A stretch of 64,000 nt of DNA from Rattus norvegicus (lineage: Eukaryota > Chordata > Mammalia > Rodentia > Muridae): positions 15,425,501-15,489,500 of the forward strand of contig NC_086023.1 of NCBI RefSeq assembly GCF_036323735.1, given 5' to 3'. Positions 24,704 through 35,690 of the stretch are shown one piece after another. How positions within the stretch are numbered: position 1 is the stretch's first letter; the number at the start of each line of letters is the position of its first letter. The translations under genes and the position numbers were made by a program. Below the pieces are notes generated by a model. The model was not told where the DNA came from and searched no databases. It was given only the letters and a program-made list of their open reading frames with translations.

Positions 24704-25351
24704 ATTTTTTTTTTTATTTATTTTTTTTTATTAACTTGAGTATTTCTTATATACATTTCGAGTGTTATTCCCTTTCCCGGTTTCCGGGCAAACATCCCCC
24801 TCCCCCCTCCCCTTCCTTATGGGTGTTCCCCTCCCAACCCTCCCCCCATTGCCGCCCTCCCCCCATAGACTAGTTCACTGGGGGTTCAGTCTTAGCAGGA
24901 CCCAGGGCTTCCCCTTCCACTGGTGCTCTTACTAGGATATTCATTGCTACCTATGGGGTCGGAGTCCAGGGTCAGTCCATGTATAGTCTTTAGGTAGTGG
25001 CTTAGTCCCTGGAAGCTCTGGTTGCTTGGCATTGTTGTACTTTTGGGGTCTCGAGCCCCTTCAAGATCTTCCAGTTCTTTCTCTGATTCCTTCAATAGGG
25101 GACCTATTCTCAGTTCAGTGGTTTGCTGCTGGCATTCGGCTCTGTATTTGCTGTATTCTGGCTGTGTCTCTCAGGAGCGATCTACATCCAGCTCCTGTCG
25201 GTCTGCACTTCTTTGCTTCATCCATATTGTCTAATTGGGTGGCTGTATATGTATGGGCCACATGTGGGGCAGGCTCTGAATGGGTGTTCCTTCAGTCTCT
25301 GTTTTAATCTTTGCCTCTCCCTTCCCTGCCAAGGGTATTCTTTTTCCTCAT
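24704..25351 (-). mobile_element. L1 3' UTR and poly(A) tail
   Basis: 3' UTR of the composite's full-length L1. The tail appears as ttttttttttttatttatttttttttatt at 24706-24734 in two T runs. The C-rich stretch at 24786-24870 (complement of the G-rich polypurine block) and words cttgatccttttaagg-type of the family follow in order, and the 3' UTR matches the plus-strand fragment at 48.2-48.87 kb closely. Confidence 0.9.
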
Positions 25352-28300
25352 TTAAAGAAGGAGTGAAGCATTCACATTTTGATCATCCGTCTTGAGTTTC
25401 GTTTGTTCTAGGGATCTAGGGTAATTCAAGCATTTGGGATAATAGCCACTTATCAATGAGTGCATACCATGTATGTCTTTCTGTGATTGGGTTAGCTCAC
25501 TCAGGATGATATTTTCCAGTTCCAACCATTTGCCTACGAATTTCATAAACTCGTTGTTTTTGATAGCTGAGTAATATTCCATTGTGTAGATGTACCACAT
25601 TTTCTGTATCCATTCCTCTGTTGAAGGGCATCTGGGTTCTTTCCAGCTTCTGGCTATTATAAATAAGGCTGCGATGAACATAGTGGAGCACGTGTCTCTT
25701 TTATATGTTGAGGCATCTTTTGGGTATATGCCCAAGAGAGGTATAGCTGGATCCTCAGGCAGTTCAATGTCCAATTTTCTGAGGAACCTCCAGACTGATT
25801 TCCAGAATGGTTTTACCAGTCTGCAATCCCACCAACAATGGAGGAGTGTTCCTCTTTCTCCACATCCTCGCCAGCATCTGCTGTCACCTGAGTTTTTGAT
25901 CTTAGCCATACTCACTGGTGTGAGGTGAAATCTCAGGGTTGTTTTGATTTGCATTTCCCTTATGACTAAAGATGTTGAACATTTCTTTAGGTGTTTCTCA
26001 GCCATTCGGCATTCCTCAGCTGTGAATTCTTTGTTTAGCTCTGAACCCCATTTTTTAATAGGGTTATTTGTTTCCCTGCGGTCTAACTTCTTGAGTTCTT
26101 TGTATATTTTGGATATAAGGCCTCTATCTGTTGTAGGATTGGTAAAGATCTTTTCCCAATCTATTGGTTGCCGTTTTGTCCTAACCACAGTGTCCTTTGC
26201 CTTACAGAAGCTTTGCAGTTTTATGAGATCCCATTTGTCGATTCTTGATCTTAGAGCATAAGCCATTGGTGTTTTGTTCAGGAAATTTTTTCCAGTGCCC
26301 ATGTGTTCCAGATGCTTCCCTAGTTTTTCTTCTATTAGTTTGAGTGTGTCTGGTTTGATGTGGAGGTCCTTGATCCACTTGGACTTAAGCTTTGTACAGG
26401 GTGATAAGCATGGATCGATCTGCATTCTTCTACATGTTGCCCTCCAGTTGAACCAGCACCATTTGCTGAAAATGCTATCTTTTTTCCATTGGATGGTTTT
26501 GGCTCCTTTGTCAAAAATCAAGTGACCATAGGTGTGTGGGTTCATTTCTGGGTCTTCAATTCTATTCCATTGGTCTATCTGTCTGTCTCTGTACCAATAC
26601 CATGCAGTTTTTATCACTATTGCTCTGTAATACTGCTTGAGTTCAGGGATAGTGATTCCCCCTGAAGTCCTTTTATTGTTGAGGATAGCTTGAGCTATCC
26701 TGGGTTTTTTGTTATTCCAGATGAATTTGCAAATTGTTCTGTCTAACTCTTTGAAGAATTGGATTGGTATTTTGATGGGGATTGCATTGAATCTGTAGAT
26801 TGCTTTTGGTAAAATGGCCATTTTTACTATATTAATCCTGCCAATCCATGAGCATGGGAGATCTTTCCATCTTCTGAGGTCTTCTTCAATTTCTTTCCTC
26901 AGTGTCTTGAAGTTCTTATTGTACAGATCTTTTACTTGCTTGGTTAAAGTCACACCGAGGTACTTTATATTATTTGGGTCTATTATGAAGGGTGTCGTTT
27001 CCCTAATTTCTTTCTCGGCTTGTTTCTCTTTTGTGTAGAGGAAGGCTACTGATTTATTTGAGTTAATTTTATACCCAGCCACTTTGCTGAAGTTGTTTAT
27101 CAGCTTTAGTAGTTCTCTGGTGGAACTTTTGGGACACTTAAATATACCTTCATGTCATCTGCAAATAGTGATATTTTGACCTCTTCTTTTCCGATCTGTA
27201 TCCCTTTGATCTCCTTTTGTTGTCTGATTGCTCTGGCTAGAACTTCAAGAACTATATTGAATAAGTAGGGAGAGAGTGGGCAGCCTTGTCTAGTCCCTGA
27301 TTTTAGTGGGATTGCTTCAAGTTTCTCTCCATTTAGTTTAATGTTAGCAACTGGATTCCTGTATATGGCTTTTACTATGTTTAGGTATGGGCCTTGAATT
27401 CCTATTCTTTCCAGGACTTTTATCATGAAGGCGTGTTGAATTTTGTCAAATGCTTTCTCAGCATCTAATGAAATGATCATGTGGTTCTGTTCTTTCAGTT
27501 TGTTTATATAATGGATCACGTTAATGGTTTTCCGTATGTTAAACCATCCCTGCATGCCTGGGATGAAGCCTACTTGATCATGGTGGATGATTGTTTTGAT
27601 GTGCTCTTGAATTCGGTTTGCCAGAATTTTATTGAGTATTTTTGTGTCGATATTCATAAGGGAAATTGGTCTGAAGTTCTCTTTCTTTGTTGGGTCTTTG
27701 TGTGGTTTAGGTATAAGAGTAATTGTGGCTTTATAGAAGGAATTCGCTAGTGATCCATCTGTTTCAATTTTGTGGAATAGTTTGGATAATATTGGTATGA
27801 GGTCTTCTATGAAGGTTTGATAGAATTCTGCACTAAACCCGTCTGGACCTGGGCTCTTTTTGGTTGGGAGACCTTTAATGACTGCTTCTATTTCCTTAGG
27901 AGTTATGGGGTTGTTTAACTGGTTTATCTGTTCCTGATTTAACTTCTATACCTGGTATCTGTCTAGGAAATTGTCCATTTCCTGAAGATTTTCAAGTTTT
28001 GTTGAATATAGGTTTTTATACTAAGATCTGATGATTTTTTGAATTTCCTCTGAATCTGTTGTTATGTCTCCCTTTTCATTTCTGATTTTGTTAATTTGGA
28101 CACACTCTCTGTGTCCTCTCGTTAGTCTGGCTAAGGGTTTATCTATCTTGTTGATTTTCTCAAAGAACCAACTTTTGGTTCTGTTGATTCTTTCTATGGT
28201 CCTTTTTGTTTCTACTTGGTTGATTTCTGCTCTGAGTTTGATTATTTCCTGCCTTCTACTCCTCCTGGGTGTATTTGCTTCTTTTTGTTCTAGAGCTTTT

Positions 28301-29283
28301 AGGTGTGCTGTCAAGCTGCTGACATATGCTCTTTCCTGTTTCTTTCTGCAGGCACTCAGCGCTATGAGTTTTCCTCTTAGCACAGCTTTCATTGTGTCCC
28401 ATAAGTTTGGGTATGTTGTATCTTCATTTTCATTAAATTCTAAAAAGTTTTTAATTTCTTTCTTTATTTCTTCCTTGACCAGGTTATCATTGAGTAGAGC
28501 ATTGTTCAATTTCCACGTATATGTGGGCATTCTTCCCTTATTGTTATTGAAGACCAGTTTTAGGCCATGGTGGTCCGATAGCACGCATGGGATTATTTCT
28601 ATCTTTCTGTACCTGTTGAGGCCCGTTTTTTGACCAATTATATGGTCAATTTTGGAGAAAGTACCATGAGGAGCTGAGAAGAAGGTATATCCTTTTGCTT
28701 TAGGATAGAATGTTCTATAAATATCCGTTAAGTCCATTTGGCTCATGACTTCTCTTAGTCTGTCGACATCACTGTTTAATTTCTGTTTCCATGATCTGTC
28801 CATTGATGAGAGTGGTGTGTTGAAATCTCCCACTATTATTGTGTGGGGTGCAATGTGTGTTTTGAGCTTTAGTAAGGTTTCTTTTACGTATGTAGGTGCC
28901 CTTGTATTTGGGGCATAGATATTTAGGATTGAGAGTTCATCTTGGTGGATTTTTCCTTTGATGAATATGAAGTGTCCTTCCTTATCTTTTTTGATGACTT
29001 TTAGTTGAAAATTGATTTTACTTGATATTAGAATGGCTAGTCCAGCTTGCTTCTTCTGACCATTTGCTTGGAAAGTTGTTTTCCAGCCTTTCACTCTGAG
29101 GTAGTGTCTGTCTTTGTCTCTGAGGTGTGTTTCCTTTAGGCAGCAGAATGCAGGGTCCTCGTTGCGTATCCAGTTTGTTAATCTATGTCTTTTTATTGGG
29201 GAGTTGAGGCCATTGATATTGAGAGATATTAAGGAATAGTGATTATTGCTTCCTGTTATATTTATATTTGGATGTGAGGTTAT
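25352..29283 (-). pseudogene. L1 ORF2 (endonuclease/RT), nearly intact
   Basis: About 1310 codons are expected and most are present. The position of the start codon reads ATA (29283-29281) where an ATG would be expected. In-frame stops occur at 28023-28021 (codon 421) and 27948-27946 (codon 446), and a 1-bp deletion near 27134 shifts the frame; the extra fragment at 24.1-24.7 kb keeps that base. Endonuclease words VGDFNTPLSS and SDHHGLKLVF, RT words SLDAEKAFDK, GTRQGCPLSP and F-A-D-D, and the C-terminal Cys/His stretch CWRGCGERGTLLHCWWDC are all seen. It nicks target DNA and reverse-transcribes L1 RNA in the family; here it is inactive. Confidence 0.92.
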
Positions 29284-29324
29284 GTTTGTGTGCTTTCATT
29301 CTCTTTGTTTTGTTGCCAAGACGA

Positions 29325-30533
29325 TTAGTTTCTTGCTTCTTCTAGGGTATAGCTTGCCTCCTTATGTTGGGCTTTACCATTTATTATCCTTTGTAGTGCT
29401 GGATTTGTAGAAAGATATTGTGTAAATTTGGTTTTGTCATGGAATATCTTGGTTTCTCCATCAATGTTAATTGAGAGTTTTGCTGGATACAGTAACCTGG
29501 GCTGGCATTTGTGTTCTCTTAGGGTCTGTATGACATCAGTCCAGGATCTTCTGGCCTTCATAGTTTCTGGCGAGAAGTCTGGTGTGATTCTGATAGGTCT
29601 CCCTTTATATGTTACTTGACCTTTTTCCCTTACTGCTTTTAATATACTTTCTTTATTTTGTGCGTTTGGTGTTTTGACAATTATGTGACGGGAGGTGTTT
29701 CTTTTCTGGTCCAATCTATTTGGAGTTCTGTAGGCTTCTTGTATGTCTATGGGTATCTCTTTTTTTAGGTTAGGGAAGTTTTCTTCTATGATTTTGTTGA
29801 AGATATTTACTGGTCCTTTGAGCTGGGAGTCTTCACTGTCTTCTATACCTATTATCCTTAGGTTTGATCTTCTCATTGAGTCCTGGATTTCCTGTATGTT
29901 TTGGACCAGTAGCTTTTTCCGCTTTACATTATCTTTGACAGTTGAGTCAATGATTTCTATGGAATCTTCTGCTCCTGAGATTCTCTCTTCCATCTCTTGT
30001 ATTCTGTTGGTGAAGCTTGTATCTACAGCTCCTTGTCTCTTCTTTTGGTTTTCTATATCCAGGGTTGTTTCCATGTGTTCTTTCTTGATTGCTTCTATTT
30101 CCATTTTTAATTCCTTCAACCCTTTGATTGTGTTTTCCTGGAATTCTTTCAGGGATTTTTGTGTCTATTCTCTATGGGCTTCTACTTGTTTATTTATGTT
30201 TTCCTGGAATTCTTTCAGGGATTTTTGTGTCTCCTCTCTATGGGCTTCTACTTGTTTATTTATGTTTTCCTGGAATTCTTTCAGGGATTTTTGCGATTCT
30301 TTCAGGCATTTTTGTGATTCCTCTCTGTAGGCTTCTACTTGTTCTCTAAGGGAGTTCTTCACGTCTTTCTTGAAGTCCTCCAGCATCATGATCAAAAATG
30401 ATTTTGAAACTAGATCTTGCTTTTCTGCTGTGTTTGGATATTCCATGTTTGTTTTGATGGGAGAATTGGGCTCCGATGGTGCCATGTAGTCTTGGTTTCT
30501 TTTGCTTGGGTTCCTGTGCTTGCCTCTCGCCAT
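29325..30533 (-). pseudogene. L1 ORF1 with one in-frame stop
   Basis: Start M-A-R-G-K-H-R-N at 30533. The frame is open to codon 122, where TAG (30167-30165) interrupts it, and then open to the end at 29325 (Y-T-L-E-E-A-R-N). Total about 402 codons. The N-terminal third is a coiled coil with tandem 22-residue units; the RRM-like and C-terminal domains follow (e.g. NLRIIGIEDSED, RRSWTDVIQTL, AKLSINIDGE). The stop falls in one copy of the repeated unit, and the sister copy reads GAG. One substitution would account for the break. Confidence 0.93.
30147..30278 (-). repeat. 66-bp tandem duplication in ORF1 coiled coil
   Basis: Two 66-bp units, 30147-30212 and 30213-30278, differ at only about two bases; a partial third follows. 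Each encodes 22 residues ending in N-K-Q-V-E-A-H-R-E. The unit keeps frame and lengthens the coiled coil. Length variation in this part of ORF1 is known in rodent L1. Confidence 0.9.
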
Positions 30534-31452
30534 CAGATTATCTCTAGTGTTACTTTGTTCTGCTATTTCTGACAGTGGCTAGACTGTCCTATAAGCCTGT
30601 GTGTCAGGAGTGCTGTAGACCTGTTTTCCTCTCTTTCAGTCAGTTATGGGGACAGAGTGTTCTGCTTTCCGGCGTGTAGTTTTCCCTCTCTACAGGTCTT
30701 CAGCTGTTCCTGTGGGCCTGTGTCTTGAGTTCACCAGGCAGCTTTCTTGCAGCAGAAAAGTTGGTCTTACCTGTGATCCCGAGGCTCAAGTTCGCTCGTT
30801 GGGTGCTGCTCACGGGCTCTCTGCAGCGGCAGCAACCAGGAAGACTTGTGCCGCCGTTTCCGGGAGCTTCAGTGCACCAGGGTTCCAGATGGTCTTTGGC
30901 TTTTTCCTCTGGCGACTGAGATGTGTGTGCAGAGAGCAGTCTCTTCTGGTTTCCCAGGCTTGTCTGCCTCTCTGAAGGTTCAGCTCTCTCTCCCACGGGA
31001 TTTGTGTGCAGAGAACTGTTTATCCGGTCTGTTTCCTTCAGGTTCTGGTGGTGTCTCAGGCAGGGGTCCTGCCGCTCCTGGGCCCTCCCCCACGGGAGCC
31101 CAGAGGCCTTATACAGTTTCCTCTTGGGCCAGGGATATGGGCAGGGGTGAGCAGTGTTGGTGTTCTCTTCCGCTTTGCAGCCTCAGGAGTGCCCACCTGA
31201 CCAGGCGGTTGGGTCTCTCTCTCACAGGGTCTGGGGGCAGAGAGCTGCTGCGGGCCGGGATCCTCGGGTGTGGGACTTCCGGTAAACACAGAACGTGCCC
31301 TGTCCTAGAGGAATTCTGCTTCCCTGTGTCCCAAGCTCACCAGGCAGCTTTCTTGCAGCAGAAAAGTTGGTCTTACCTGTGGTCCCGGGGCTCAAGTTCA
31401 CTCGTGGGGTGCTGCCCACGGGCTCTGTGCAGCGGCAGCAACCAGGAAGACC
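30534..31452 (-). promoter_or_regulatory. L1 5' UTR, GC-rich, with 606-bp tandem unit
   Basis: GC-rich, CpG-containing sequence upstream of ORF1. The segment starting caccaggcagctttcttgca at 30732 recurs at 31338 (period 606 bp) and continues, with few differences, to the element end at 31452. A long tandem unit in the 5' UTR is the rat L1 arrangement and carries the internal pol II promoter. The second copy is partial, so the element starts inside a unit. Confidence 0.85.
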
Positions 31453-31461
31453 TTTTAATAC

Positions 31462-33365
31462 TTTTTATATGCTCTTGCTTTTTATTTGTATTAGTCTTTC
31501 AGTTTCTTAACTAGCTCTTACCTAATTATTATGATTTTTCACACCTCTTCAGTGACACATTCTAGTGGTCACTACAAATAGCTGTTAGTGAGTATAATAT
31601 GGCTAATAACAAAATCTCAGCTATTGTAATTTTGGTACATTATCTGTTAAAGTTTGGATCTAGAGGGTTCTTCAAGTCTCATAGGTTATAAGTATAGTCA
31701 CTGTATAAGCTGATGACATGAGAGCCACATGATATACTTAAAGGGAAGGTGTTTGTTATAGATATGAGAGAAAGAACAACCAGAGGCATCTGCAAGACCT
31801 TGCACAGAAGGAGAAATTAGTAGACTGAACATGGCCAACAGACTTGACTGGGCCATAGGAAATACAGGAACAAAGCAGAGAGATGTAGAGAAGAGGAATG
31901 AGGAAAAGATTGAGGGAGAAGGAGAGGGGAGTAAAGGGAAAGAGTGAAGTGAGTGATTAAAGTATAAGGAGAATGAGGAATACAATAGGTTAGGAAGCCT
32001 GTGAGTTCCAGGAAGTGTAAGGTAGGAGAGGAGATAAGAAGGGCTAGAAGGGTAGCATGGACTTTGAAGTATAAAAGGTACTTGAAACACAGAGGGCTCC
32101 TGGAGGCCACCATGCACTTTCATATCCGAATAGGCACCATGCATAGTCATTTGTCCCTTTTGCCAGTAATAGGTAAAATGAGTTCTTCTGGTAAAAAGGA
32201 ATGGGCTTCACTTCACAATTTCATGAGGAATGCAGGCTACTTTCTAGCCAACAGAAATCTTATAGTTCAAACTGAGCTCCTTTCTGGATACTTGGACTGG
32301 CATTAGGAGGTTGGGGGTTATGGAATCTCCTTTGGATCCAACGGTGATCAGACTGTGGATGATAATGACAGGTGATGTAGTTTTTAGGAGGTGAGACTTA
32401 ATTGCAGTATGTTAACTCACAGGGGCATACCAAGATATTGGTCCTTTTCTTTTTCTTTGCTTCCTGGCTTTCTTTAGTTAGAGATTGTGGGTTTAAAAAT
32501 CTGCTTCCATACAGGCTCCAAACCAATGTAACCCTGGATTAAAACCACTAATGCAATTACTTCAAACAATGATTTCCTTCTTACCTTTATAACTTTAGTA
32601 TTTCATCAAAGTTATGGAGAGCTGACTAAGTCCACCGCATTCTTTCTGATCATACCAAGCTCAATAATACTCTAACTAAAGGAATCTTCAAACTTTTGAT
32701 CCATATCTTTTAATGCATTTTATTTATTAATGCAATATTAATTTTCTTGGGGATTGCTATGCCCTCTTTTACTTCTTAATATCTATAAGTGGTCTCTGCC
32801 TCACTTTTGTTTACATAATTACCAAACAAACAGAAACACTGTGAATTTATTTACGAGCTGCAAACCTACATTGGGCTCTTCTAAGCTATATACACACCAC
32901 AGGGTTGGTGCTATTTGCAGTTTCACTGAGCTTGTTCTGTTCCATATATGTCCTCAAGAACAGCTTCCCAAAGTCGATCTGACCTCCTGGTGATCTCTCT
33001 GCCCCTGGCCTCTTCTCTTCCTTTTCTTCTTAGTCTCTCTCAAGGACCCTCACTGGACTCTAGGTCTTGCTTTGTTCTCCTCTCTGCTCAATCATTAGCC
33101 CCAGCTATTTATCCACCTATCAGATTATTGGGAACACTTTTTACAGTACCTAGTACAATATAACCAAGTTAAGCTTATTCCTGACAAGCTTGCAATAAAT
33201 GAGACTTAGACCATGGTTATTTTATTTGACTTTGACAATTTTTGGAAGTTAACCCCTATTCCACTGTTCTAAGTGCTGACCTGACTACCTTTCTAGTAGT
33301 GTACCACATATACTTGCTGCTTCTCCTGACCACATGCTCATGGTTTCTCTCCCCCATGGTGATTT
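31462..33365. other. Unassigned sequence with purine-rich stretch
   Basis: The stretch 31850-31990 is A/G-rich (gaggaatgaggaaaagattgagggagaagg). Words such as gaacatggccaacagacttgactgggcc and ttcatatccgaataggcacc suggest an old LTR-type repeat, but I cannot place it. Open frames of 100-150 codons follow the purine bias and show no domain. Confidence 0.35.
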
Positions 33366-33498
33366 CCTCCTCCTCCTCCTCCCCCTCTCCCTCCTCCTTC
33401 TCCACCTCCTCCTACTCCTCTTCCTCCTCCTACTCCTCTTCCTCCTCTTCCTCCTCCTTCTCCTCCTCCTCTTCCTCCTCTTCCTCCTCCTCCTCCTT

Positions 33499-33530
<32 letters not shown>

Positions 33531-33602
33531 ATCCCCCCCCTCTCTCTCCCTCTCTCTCTCTGTCTCTCTTTCTCTCTCTCTCCTTCTCTCCCTCTCTCTC
33601 TC
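33366..33602. repeat. Polypyrimidine tract (TCC/TTC)n then (CT)n
   Basis: About 237 bp with almost only C and T on the plus strand: triplets of TCC, TTC and CTC, then CT dinucleotides. The 139- and 152-codon plus frames and the Gly/Arg-rich minus frame are artefacts of this tract. Confidence 0.97.
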
Positions 33603-33885
33603 ACTGTTTAGGTGTAATACAGCTCTGCAACATTGGATTTTCCAAAACGGGGTTTACTTGACTTTTCAAGTCTTATGTGTATTTTGGGCATGCCCTTGTA
33701 CCAGATGCATGATGGGAGCATTTTGCAAAACTGTGGATATCATTAAAGTGAAGCAAAGGACACTCAGTGGTCATCTAGACTCACTGTTTTAGTCCCATCT
33801 GTTTCTGAGTAGTCTCTCTTTCTTCTTCCACTTCCACGTGGTCTCTTCACTCTCTCTATCTCTTCTCCAACCAGGTCACTCCAAA
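33603..33885. other. Unassigned sequence
   Basis: No gene or repeat recognised. Confidence 0.35.
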
Positions 33886-34200
33886 ACCACCTACCTCTAA
33901 TCCCTTCATTATTTGCCTATAGCCAATTTAATTTAACCAATAGTTTTAAATAAAGGTACAAGGTTTACACAACAAAAGCTTGTAAACATGAGAAATCACT
34001 CACAGGCCTAAATCTTTAGGTATAGAATTTATCTTTACAATATATGTCAATAAAATAAACCTCAACAGCATAAGCTAATACAGTGCCACAAGATCAGGCT
34101 GAAGTCTGGACCAGAGCACAAAATGCAGCTTCTGAATACACAGTACAAAAGACTAACCCTAACAATCTATCTTTCACTAGTATCCCAGATTAAACACCAT
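33886..34200. mobile_element. Possible LTR/ERV-derived fragment (weak)
   Basis: The words tttgcctatagccaatttaa, aaccaatagttttaaataaa, ggtacaaggtttacacaaca and aggctgaagtctggaccag match, by recall, a common rodent LTR-type repeat. Family not named and ends not defined. Confidence 0.35.
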
Positions 34201-35219
34201 AATCGACTCTCTCTCTCCACAGCTTCATTTTGTAAAAGTTAGGTTCCTCCTGTTCTGCCTGAGGATAATATACCTCAAACTAAATTCACGTAGCTAAATA
34301 TAGCTGAAGGAAGACAAATAGGCCTGGTGTCTTGTCCCTTGTCTCACATTAAACACATGTTTTATTATTGGACTTCATTTAAGCTGCTTAGTAGCTCTTC
34401 TATCTTCCCCCCAGACACTTATCCCTCATTCAGAAATGATTTTGTTCTATATGTCCTTAAATGTCCAACACCGCAGCCATCATTCTGCCTCTAAAAACAA
34501 TGTTTCCTTTGAATTCTGAGAAAACAAATGTGATCAGGGACTTGAAAATTACTTCTCCCTTGCACCTGTGCTTTTCTGTGCTGTATGTAGCAAAATAAAT
34601 ATGTCATTTAGTGTAACTTTTTATTTCATATCATATTTTAAAATTTACTTTCAAAATATTTAGTATCCAATAACTTCGTAACATCTCAGTTGATGTGAAT
34701 ATCCACTAGCCTCCATATTTTTGTTCAGACTCACTATAAGAACACTTTTTAATTTTTTTGTGGAAATTGCTTTATTTTATGCCTCACAATGCACTTTACA
34801 TATTAATTAAAACTATAGCAGAATGATTTTTACACACTCCTAAACAAATGGGTAAAATTTTAGGTTAAATAATCACTTGTGATTGTTTCACAGAAAATAA
34901 TTTCTTTTGAAAATATTTTTTCCTTACTGGGTCAATAAATAAATGTATCCAGTGACAATCATGTCTTACTGCTATTGCACAATGAGCATTAGAATTAAAG
35001 AGAAAGCCTGATTGTCAAAGGAAGAACAAAAATGGTTCATGATCTTTCAATACAGAGAGAGATGGGTTTACAGATATCCCCTGGGGAAGGAAAAAAGAGA
35101 TGAAAGGGTCAAAATTAAAAAAAAAAAAAAACAATGTATCTGCTTTCAGGAGTCATGAGTTCTTTTGCCTGTACTTCGTCCTTCCACATCACCAAATGTT
35201 TCACACTTTTGATTTATTG
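34201..35219. other. Unassigned AT-rich sequence
   Basis: No gene or repeat recognised apart from a poly(A) run at 35117-35130. Confidence 0.4.
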
Positions 35220-35690
35220 TCTAAATATCTACACGTCATTCATACCTACATACACATATGTGTGCTTCTATTATAAGAAAGGTCTACATATGATGAGAAC
35301 ATGGGCTTTTATTTTTTTCCTTCTGAGTTTGGATCATCTTACTGAACATTAAAATTTCCAGATCCATCCATTTTTATGTAAACTCCATGACTTTGTTTTT
35401 ATATAGAGATCAATAATATTACATCTACATGTACCGCATTTTTATTTACCATTCTACCGTTGATGAGTGATCTAGTCTGTTTCCATTTCTTTTCTATCTT
35501 GGATACAGCAGCAATAAACAGGGATGTGCAGGTTTCTTGGTGGCAAAATATATTCTACTTTGAATTTTTAGGAACTACCCTACTGATTTACATAATAACT
35601 GTATTAATTTTTACTCCCACCAGCAGTGAAAATTTCTTTCTCCCAAGCCCTCGCCAATAGTTCATGTTAAATTTCTTGAGAATAGATGCA
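35220..35690 (-). mobile_element. Ancient L1 fragment, reverse orientation
   Basis: gatccatccatttttatgta, tgtaccgcatttttatttacc, ttgatgagtgatctagtctg, cagcagcaataaacagg and ctcccaccagcagtgaaaat follow the antisense order of the L1 ORF2 C-terminus, as in 25.5-25.9 kb. Strongly diverged. Confidence 0.65.

Larger units (their letters stand above)
24104..31452 (-). mobile_element. Young LINE-1 with chimeric 3' end
   Basis: A full-length L1 in reverse orientation: 5' UTR 30534-31452, ORF1 29325-30533, ORF2 25352-29283, 3' UTR to about 24734 and poly(A) tail at 24704-24734. Beyond the tail a second L1 piece (24111-24703) is attached. The short direct repeat ttttaatac occurs at 24094-24102 and 31453-31461, continued on both sides by T-runs with one base difference, and flanks the whole composite. 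Lesions are few, so the insertion is much younger than the L1 at 13.8-20.0 kb. Confidence 0.88.

Noticed and set aside
24704..24734. Simple nested L1-in-L1 insertion at the inner junction
   Set aside because: No TSD at the inner junction and the outer direct repeat encloses both parts, so simple nesting is less likely, though not excluded.
28064..28633. 189-codon plus-strand frame
   Set aside because: Antisense to the L1 ORF2 endonuclease region; a shadow of ORF2.
29743..30330. 195-codon plus-strand frame
   Set aside because: Antisense to L1 ORF1, including its 66-bp repeat.
31698..32150. 150-codon minus-strand frame
   Set aside because: Follows an A/G-rich plus strand (Ser/Leu/Pro-rich product); no recognisable protein feature.
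33242..33792. Open frames of 139 and 152 codons rich in Ser or Leu
   Set aside because: They are translations of the TCC/TTC/CT tract; no domain and no start context.
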